Shown: positions 6,915-10,233 of the stretch, in pieces | Layout of the letters: each line of letters opens with the position of its first letter | Numbering within the stretch: position 1 is the first letter of the stretch | Assembly: GCA_937980625.1 (NCBI GenBank) | Contig: CALJPJ010000122.1 | Location: 1-10,233, forward strand | Direction of reading: 5' to 3' | Length of the DNA: 10,233 nucleotides | Origin: an uncultured Bdellovibrionales bacterium | GTDB taxonomy: Bacteria > Bdellovibrionota > Bdellovibrionia > Bdellovibrionales > UBA1609 | The notes under the pieces: model-generated | Told to the model about the DNA's origin: nothing | Databases searched by the model: none | Seen by the model: only the letters and a program-made list of their open reading frames with translations | Position numbers and translations under genes: made by a program

Positions 6915-7064
6915 ATGAAAAGAACATATCAACCAAGTAAAAAAAGAAGAAAGGCAGTTCATGGCTTTAGAGCTAGAATGGCCACTAAAGATGGTCGTCA
7001 AGTTTTATCGAGAAGGCGTGCTAAAGGTAGAAAAAGATTAACGGTTTCTGTAGGTGGAAAATAA
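6915..7064 (+). CDS. rpmH: 50S ribosomal protein L34
   Basis: This 49-residue, very basic protein is a component of the large ribosomal subunit. It begins MKRTYQPSKKRRK and contains the near-invariant HGFRARMATKDGRQVL block and RRRAKGRKRLTVS, matching L34 over its whole length. The start is ATG with GAGG at 6906-6909, five bases upstream. It is the first gene of the rightward cluster. Its last 11 bases overlap the start of rnpA, the standard bacterial partner of rpmH, so L34 and the RNase P protein are probably made from one transcript with coupled translation. Confidence 0.99.
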   Translation: MKRTYQPSKKRRKAVHGFRARMATKDGRQVLSRRRAKGRKRLTVSVGGK

Positions 7065-7416
7065 TTCGCCCTTTACAACGTTAAAGTCGAGATCTAGTTA
7101 TTTAAATTTACAGAAAAATGGCCGTCGTATTTATACTAAGCATGGTTTAATTTTCAACTTTCAATCAAATAATCTTAAAAACTCTCGCTTAGGATGGACA
7201 TTGCCAAAATATGTTGGGAATGCAGTCTTAAGAAACCGGCTTAAACGTTATTGTAGAGAATCATCGAGAAAATTGTCACATAAGTTAAATGGTCTCTGCA
7301 TTGATTTAAATATTGTCTTTGCTAAAAAAGGCAAAGATCAATTTAATAAACTAAGGTGTTTAGAAGTTGAAGAATCTATTATTGAGTTCATATCAAAATA
7401 TAAAAAACGTTTTTAA
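7054..7416 (+). CDS. rnpA: Ribonuclease P protein component
   Basis: RnpA binds the catalytic RNase P RNA and helps it recognise precursor tRNAs during 5' maturation. The 120-residue product is of normal length and is rich in lysine and arginine. The diagnostic signature GNAVLRNRLKRYCRES lies at 55-70, with the RNR motif at 60-62. The preceding SRLGWTLPKYV segment corresponds to the usual R-G-(L/W)-(S/T)-V-x-K-K strand. The end, with FAKKGKDQ and the helical tail, fits the family too. The start must be GTG at 7054, because the codon just before it (7051-7053) is an in-frame TAG and there is no ATG in the first part of the frame. It overlaps rpmH by 11 bases and yidD by 50 bases. The RNase P RNA gene is not in this window. 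Confidence 0.96.
   Translation: MENNSPFTTLKSRSSYLNLQKNGRRIYTKHGLIFNFQSNNLKNSRLGWTLPKYVGNAVLRNRLKRYCRESSRKLSHKLNGLCIDLNIVFAKKGKDQFNKLRCLEVEESIIEFISKYKKRF
7353..7358 (+). promoter_or_regulatory. Ribosome binding site supporting the yidD TTG start
   Basis: AAGGTG lies inside rnpA and is 8 bases from the TTG at 7367. It is the only good ribosome site near the yidD N-terminus. The next in-frame candidates are further TTG codons (7382, 7427) without such a site. Confidence 0.6.
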
Positions 7417-7660
7417 ATTTTGTATTTTGTTTACTATTAAAATATATCAAGTTTTTATTTCATCATTTTCGATGTCCAGGTGTAGATATATACCAACATG
7501 CTCCTGCTATGCAGGTGAAAGTATTGAAAAGTTTGGTGTTTTAAAGGGTATGTATTTAACAGTTTTTAGAATTGTTAGGTGTCATCCTTTTTCTGTAGGC
7601 GGGGTAGATTCTGTTCCAGAGCAATTTTTATTTTTTATGAGAGGTCAAAGTGACAAATAA
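7367..7660 (+). CDS. yidD: Membrane protein insertion efficiency factor YidD
   Basis: YidD is a small inner-membrane-associated protein that aids YidC-dependent membrane insertion. Its exact biochemical role is not settled. The 97-residue product has an amphipathic hydrophobic helix around 14-31, then the family core CRYIPTCSCY (39-48, with C39 and C45), EKFGVLKGMYLTVFR, RCHPF (C72-H73-P74) and GGVDSVP. The best start is TTG at 7367, which makes the first 16 codons overlap rnpA in another frame. The N-terminus is about 8 residues longer than in E. coli, so an internal TTG at 7382 cannot be fully excluded. Its end overlaps yidC by 11 bases, consistent with the shared pathway. Confidence 0.93.
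   Translation: MKNLLLSSYQNIKNVFKFCILFTIKIYQVFISSFSMSRCRYIPTCSCYAGESIEKFGVLKGMYLTVFRIVRCHPFSVGGVDSVPEQFLFFMRGQSDK
7639..7644 (+). promoter_or_regulatory. Ribosome binding site fixing the yidC GTG start
   Basis: GAGAGG lies within the last codons of yidD and ends five bases before the GTG at 7650. No ATG occurs in the first 30 codons of the yidC frame, and the membrane anchor begins near residue 14, so GTG is well supported. Confidence 0.75.
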
Positions 7661-9263
7661 TAAACCAGGTTCTTTTCTTGATGCTAAAAGCATTTTTGCT
7701 ATTTTTTTTGTTGGGTTTAGTTGGTTTGTTTGGGATGGGTATATGAAAAAAAAATACCCTCATTTGTATACCGAAAAAAAAGTTGAAAAACCTGTGGATA
7801 CATCTGAAAAAGTTGATCAAAAAAATGATAAAACAGTTGTTACAAGTCAGAGCAAACAAGTAAATGAATTAAATAATAATAATGCTTTAGCCACGGAAAG
7901 CTTAGTTTCTTATAAAAGTAATAATATTAACTTTGATATTAGTACTTATGGCATGGGTATTAAAAATATTAAACTTAATAATTATTTTGATCGCGATAAA
8001 AACACTAAAATACTACCAACGAATCTTGCATCAACTCCATTTGAAACAAAAGTTTTAGGTAATGATAAAAAACTTGTTTTTGCTATTTCAAAAATATCTG
8101 AAACTAGATTTCAAGGGGTAGCCAATGACTCAGGAGTTAAAATTGTTAAAACTATAGACATTAACCCTGAAAATTATAGTTTGAAAATCAAAGTTTCATC
8201 AATTGGCTACGATAATAACTATAGAGGAATAAAGTTTCTATTACCTGCTGAAAAAGTTGATAGTGAGACAAGTATTTTTATGCCAATGATGGTGGGGCAA
8301 GAGCTATTTGTTAAATATGAAAATACTGATGAGCGTTTAGTTGGTGATGAAATTTTTGAAGAAAAAATTAATTTAAAAAATGTAAGCATCGTTAATATTG
8401 GTGAAACTTATTTTTCATTAGCAATGGTTAACAATTCAAATACTTATCCGACATTTAATAATATTTCTGAGCCAACAACTGTAGTTGGTCAGTTAAACTA
8501 CCCTATTTTAAACTACGATGAAAATAAGCAAGATGTTTTAATATCAGCTTTTATTGGTCCCAAAGACGTTAACTACCTAAAACAAATTGACCCTGGCTTG
8601 ATGGAAATTATTGATTATGGCTGGTTTGATATGATTGCACGTTGGCTTCTAAGTCTTTTAAAGATATTATTTAGTTTTGTTGGCAACTGGGGATGGGCAA
8701 TAGTTTTAATGACTTTAATTATTAAAATAATTTTACTGCCATTAAATATTTATGCTTCGAAGTCAATGAAGAGAATGCAGAAGATACAGCCACAAATTAA
8801 AGAGATCAGAGAAAAGTTAAAAGATAACCCTCAAGAAATGAATATGAAGGTTATGGGGCTAATGAAAGAGAATAAAGCCAATCCTGTTAGTGGTTGTTTA
8901 CCAATGTTACTACAATTTCCTATATTCTTCGCTTTTTACAGAGTTTTAGGACAAAGTATTGAGCTATATCAAGCTCCTTTTATGCTGTGGATTCAAGATT
9001 TAAGTTTAAAAGACCCCTATTATATTTTGCCGGTTTTAATGAGTGTAGCTATGTTTTTTCAAATGAAGATATCACCGTCTGCTATGGATCCAATGCAAAA
9101 AAAGGTAATGATGTTTATGCCTTTGGTTTTCGGCATATTTATGCTTGGCTTACCAAGCGGTTTAACACTTTATATTTTTATAAGTACTTTATTTGGTATT
9201 ATACAACATTTTATTTTAATGAGAGATACTTCATTATCAAGCCCGGTACTTAGTAAAGCTTAA
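7650..9263 (+). CDS. yidC: Membrane protein insertase YidC (Oxa1 family, Gram-negative type)
   Basis: YidC inserts and folds inner-membrane proteins, alone or with SecYEG. The 537-residue product has the Gram-negative plan: an N-terminal membrane anchor (about 14-31), a lysine/aspartate-rich linker, a large periplasmic domain (about 60-330) and then five conserved membrane helices (near 348-368, 417-438, 456-474, 488-503 and 505-527). Family signatures include NPVSGCLPMLLQFPIF (411-426), APFMLWIQDLS, DPYYILP (455-461), DPMQKKVM and LPSGLTLY. The charged residue in the hydrophilic groove, Arg366 in E. coli, is K359 here. Positive charge is kept, and lysine occurs in some functional homologues. 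The start is GTG, overlapping yidD by 11 bases. A run of nine A at 7746-7754 encodes KKK just after the first helix. Confidence 0.99.
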   Translation: MTNNKPGSFLDAKSIFAIFFVGFSWFVWDGYMKKKYPHLYTEKKVEKPVDTSEKVDQKNDKTVVTSQSKQVNELNNNNALATESLVSYKSNNINFDISTYGMGIKNIKLNNYFDRDKNTKILPTNLASTPFETKVLGNDKKLVFAISKISETRFQGVANDSGVKIVKTIDINPENYSLKIKVSSIGYDNNYRGIKFLLPAEKVDSETSIFMPMMVGQELFVKYENTDERLVGDEIFEEKINLKNVSIVNIGETYFSLAMVNNSNTYPTFNNISEPTTVVGQLNYPILNYDENKQDVLISAFIGPKDVNYLKQIDPGLMEIIDYGWFDMIARWLLSLLKILFSFVGNWGWAIVLMTLIIKIILLPLNIYASKSMKRMQKIQPQIKEIREKLKDNPQEMNMKVMGLMKENKANPVSGCLPMLLQFPIFFAFYRVLGQSIELYQAPFMLWIQDLSLKDPYYILPVLMSVAMFFQMKISPSAMDPMQKKVMMFMPLVFGIFMLGLPSGLTLYIFISTLFGIIQHFILMRDTSLSSPVLSKA

Positions 9264-9289
9264 TTTAATATTTAAAAAAGAGGATTATT

Positions 9290-9835
9290 ATGAAAGGATT
9301 TTTAGGTAAATTATTTGGTGGTAAAAATGAAAGTACAAAGGAGAATTCACCAGCTTCGTTATTAGCAGATGTACTAGAAACAATTATTAATATTGCAAAT
9401 TTAGAGTTATCGTTTGATGTACTAGTTAATGAAGAAACTGGTGGTATTAAGATTGATTTATATGGAACTGATGAAGGTTTACTATTGAACAGAGATGGTC
9501 AACTTTTAGATGGTTTACAATTATATTTAAAACGTGTACTTCAACATCAATTACCAGAAGATAAAATTAACTTAATCCTTGATTGTGATAGTTATAGAGA
9601 AAGATCTGATGAATCTTTGTTAAAATTAGCTAATAAATTAAAGGGTATTGTAATTCAAAAGGGTAAGCCTGTTTATGTTAAAGCACTACCTCCAGGTAAA
9701 AGAAAAATTGTACATCAATTTTTAGCTGATGATGATCGTGTAAAGAGTAGGTCTATTGGAGATGGTCACTTTAAAAAAGTAAAAATATTTTTAACTAAAG
9801 AATCAAACTCAGGTGATTCTCAGCCGACCACTTAA
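9290..9835 (+). CDS. jag: KH/R3H-domain RNA-binding protein, Jag/KhpB type
   Basis: Jag/KhpB proteins bind RNA, often with the partner KhpA, and influence cell envelope growth and translation in several bacteria. The location after yidC is typical. The 181-residue product has a KH domain (about 38-97) and an R3H domain (about 107-168) with the defining R138-xxx-H142 in GKRKIVHQFL, plus DDDRV and the GDGHFKKVKI end. Two things are odd. The Jag N-terminal domain is missing: the protein begins MKGFLGKLFGGK, which resembles only the linker at the end of that domain, and an in-frame stop at 9266-9268 rules out an upstream extension. The KH GxxG loop reads N67-R68-D69-G70, so the first glycine is lost. 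The start is ATG with AGAGG six bases upstream. Confidence 0.9.
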   Translation: MKGFLGKLFGGKNESTKENSPASLLADVLETIINIANLELSFDVLVNEETGGIKIDLYGTDEGLLLNRDGQLLDGLQLYLKRVLQHQLPEDKINLILDCDSYRERSDESLLKLANKLKGIVIQKGKPVYVKALPPGKRKIVHQFLADDDRVKSRSIGDGHFKKVKIFLTKESNSGDSQPTT

Positions 9836-9838
9836 AAA

Positions 9839-10233
9839 ATGAAGCTTTATAACTCTGATGATACTATTTGTGCAATTGCAACTGCTCCAGGAGTGGGAGG
9901 TATCTCGGTTATTAGAGTTTGTGGGACTAAAGCTGAGTCTATTACTCGAAACGTTTGTGAGTTTTTACCTGCTGAGCTTGAATCTCATAAAGTCTATTAT
10001 GGTTTTTTGTCATATGAAAATATTGATATTGATGAAGTGCTTGTTACTTATTTTGCTAATGGTAAGTCATTTACTGGTAATTCAGTATTCGAAATTTCAT
10101 GCCATGGTGGACATTTTGTCACTCAAAAGGTTTTAAATTCTATCATCAAGTCTGGTGCTAGACTTGCACATAGAGGAGAGTTTTCATATAGAGCGTTTGC
10201 AAATGGACGTATAGACCTTATTCAGGCTGAAAG
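9839..10233 (+). CDS. mnmE: tRNA modification GTPase MnmE, N-terminal fragment (cut by window edge)
   Basis: MnmE with MnmG modifies the wobble uridine of certain tRNAs, using a folate-derived one-carbon unit and GTP. The first 131 codons are visible and stay open to the window end. They cover the N-terminal dimerisation and folate-binding domain: DTICAIATAPGVGGISVIRV (8-27), SFTGNSVFEISCHGG (77-91) and RGEFSYRAFANGRIDLIQAE (112-131). The family usually has TGED and ARPGEF at the second and third sites, where TGNS and AHRGEF stand here. These are modest departures that need alignment to judge. The GTPase domain lies outside the window. The start is ATG, three bases after the jag stop and without an obvious ribosome site, which suggests translational coupling. 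Confidence 0.96.
   Translation, partial: MKLYNSDDTICAIATAPGVGGISVIRVCGTKAESITRNVCEFLPAELESHKVYYGFLSYENIDIDEVLVTYFANGKSFTGNSVFEISCHGGHFVTQKVLNSIIKSGARLAHRGEFSYRAFANGRIDLIQAE

Noticed and set aside
7746..7754. Run of nine A in yidC as a phase-variable or frameshift site
   Set aside because: The frame is intact through the run and it encodes a plausible KKK after the membrane anchor; A-runs are common in this AT-rich DNA.
7793..7801. DnaA-box-like TGTGGATAC inside yidC
   Set aside because: It is a single near-match within coding sequence, isolated from other boxes; chance is a sufficient explanation.
7635..7859. 74-codon minus-strand frame across the yidD-yidC junction
   Set aside because: It is antisense to two recognised genes, is phenylalanine-rich from A/T-rich codons, and matches no family.
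8987..10136. Open frames inside yidC (8987-9253) and mnmE (9858-10136)
   Set aside because: They are alternative-frame readings of YidC and MnmE, both recognised by conserved motifs in the other frame.
1..10233. A novel defence, mobile or biosynthetic system
   Set aside because: Both strands are accounted for by recognised core genes with short gaps; no transposase, integrase, array of repeats or unassigned gene of useful length is present.

Overview
This window is a chromosomal replication-origin neighbourhood from an AT-rich Gram-negative bacterium (G+C about one third, judged by eye). Every protein gene belongs to a well-known core family. I found no mobile element, CRISPR array, tRNA or rRNA.

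Layout: reading leftwards (minus strand) from about 6.6 kb are dnaA, dnaN, recF, gyrB and the first 81 codons of gyrA. Reading rightwards (plus strand) from about 6.9 kb are rpmH, rnpA, yidD, yidC, a jag/khpB-type RNA-binding protein gene and the first 131 codons of mnmE. A 323-base divergent spacer separates the two halves (dnaA and rpmH). A 220-base gap between dnaA and dnaN holds the most structured non-coding DNA in the window. It contains a cluster of DnaA boxes, two of them as hairpin-like inverted pairs with 7-base spacers, then a (TAG)5 triplet run matching the DnaA-trio unwinding element, then a 44-base stretch with only 5 G/C. I call this the probable oriC.

How the genes work together: the left half is the replication module: initiator, sliding clamp, gap-repair loader and both gyrase subunits. 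The right half makes ribosomal protein L34, the RNase P protein, two membrane-protein insertion factors (YidD, YidC), a KH/R3H RNA-binding protein and the tRNA-modification GTPase MnmE. Genes within each half are packed tightly, with short gaps or overlaps that suggest operons and translational coupling. Five of the eleven genes start with GTG or TTG.

Organism: YidC is the long Gram-negative form with a large periplasmic domain, and GyrB is full length (813 residues) with the long insertion typical of Gram-negative gyrases. However, jag sits between yidC and mnmE, and gyrA directly follows gyrB, which is unlike enterobacteria. This mix, with the low G+C, would fit a Bdellovibrio/Bacteriovorax-type lineage. 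That placement is inference from gene order and not a sequence search.

Overall the gene content is ordinary. The points most worth a second look are the origin architecture, a probable dnaN promoter interleaved with DnaA boxes, and a jag protein that lacks its usual N-terminal domain and has an altered KH loop.
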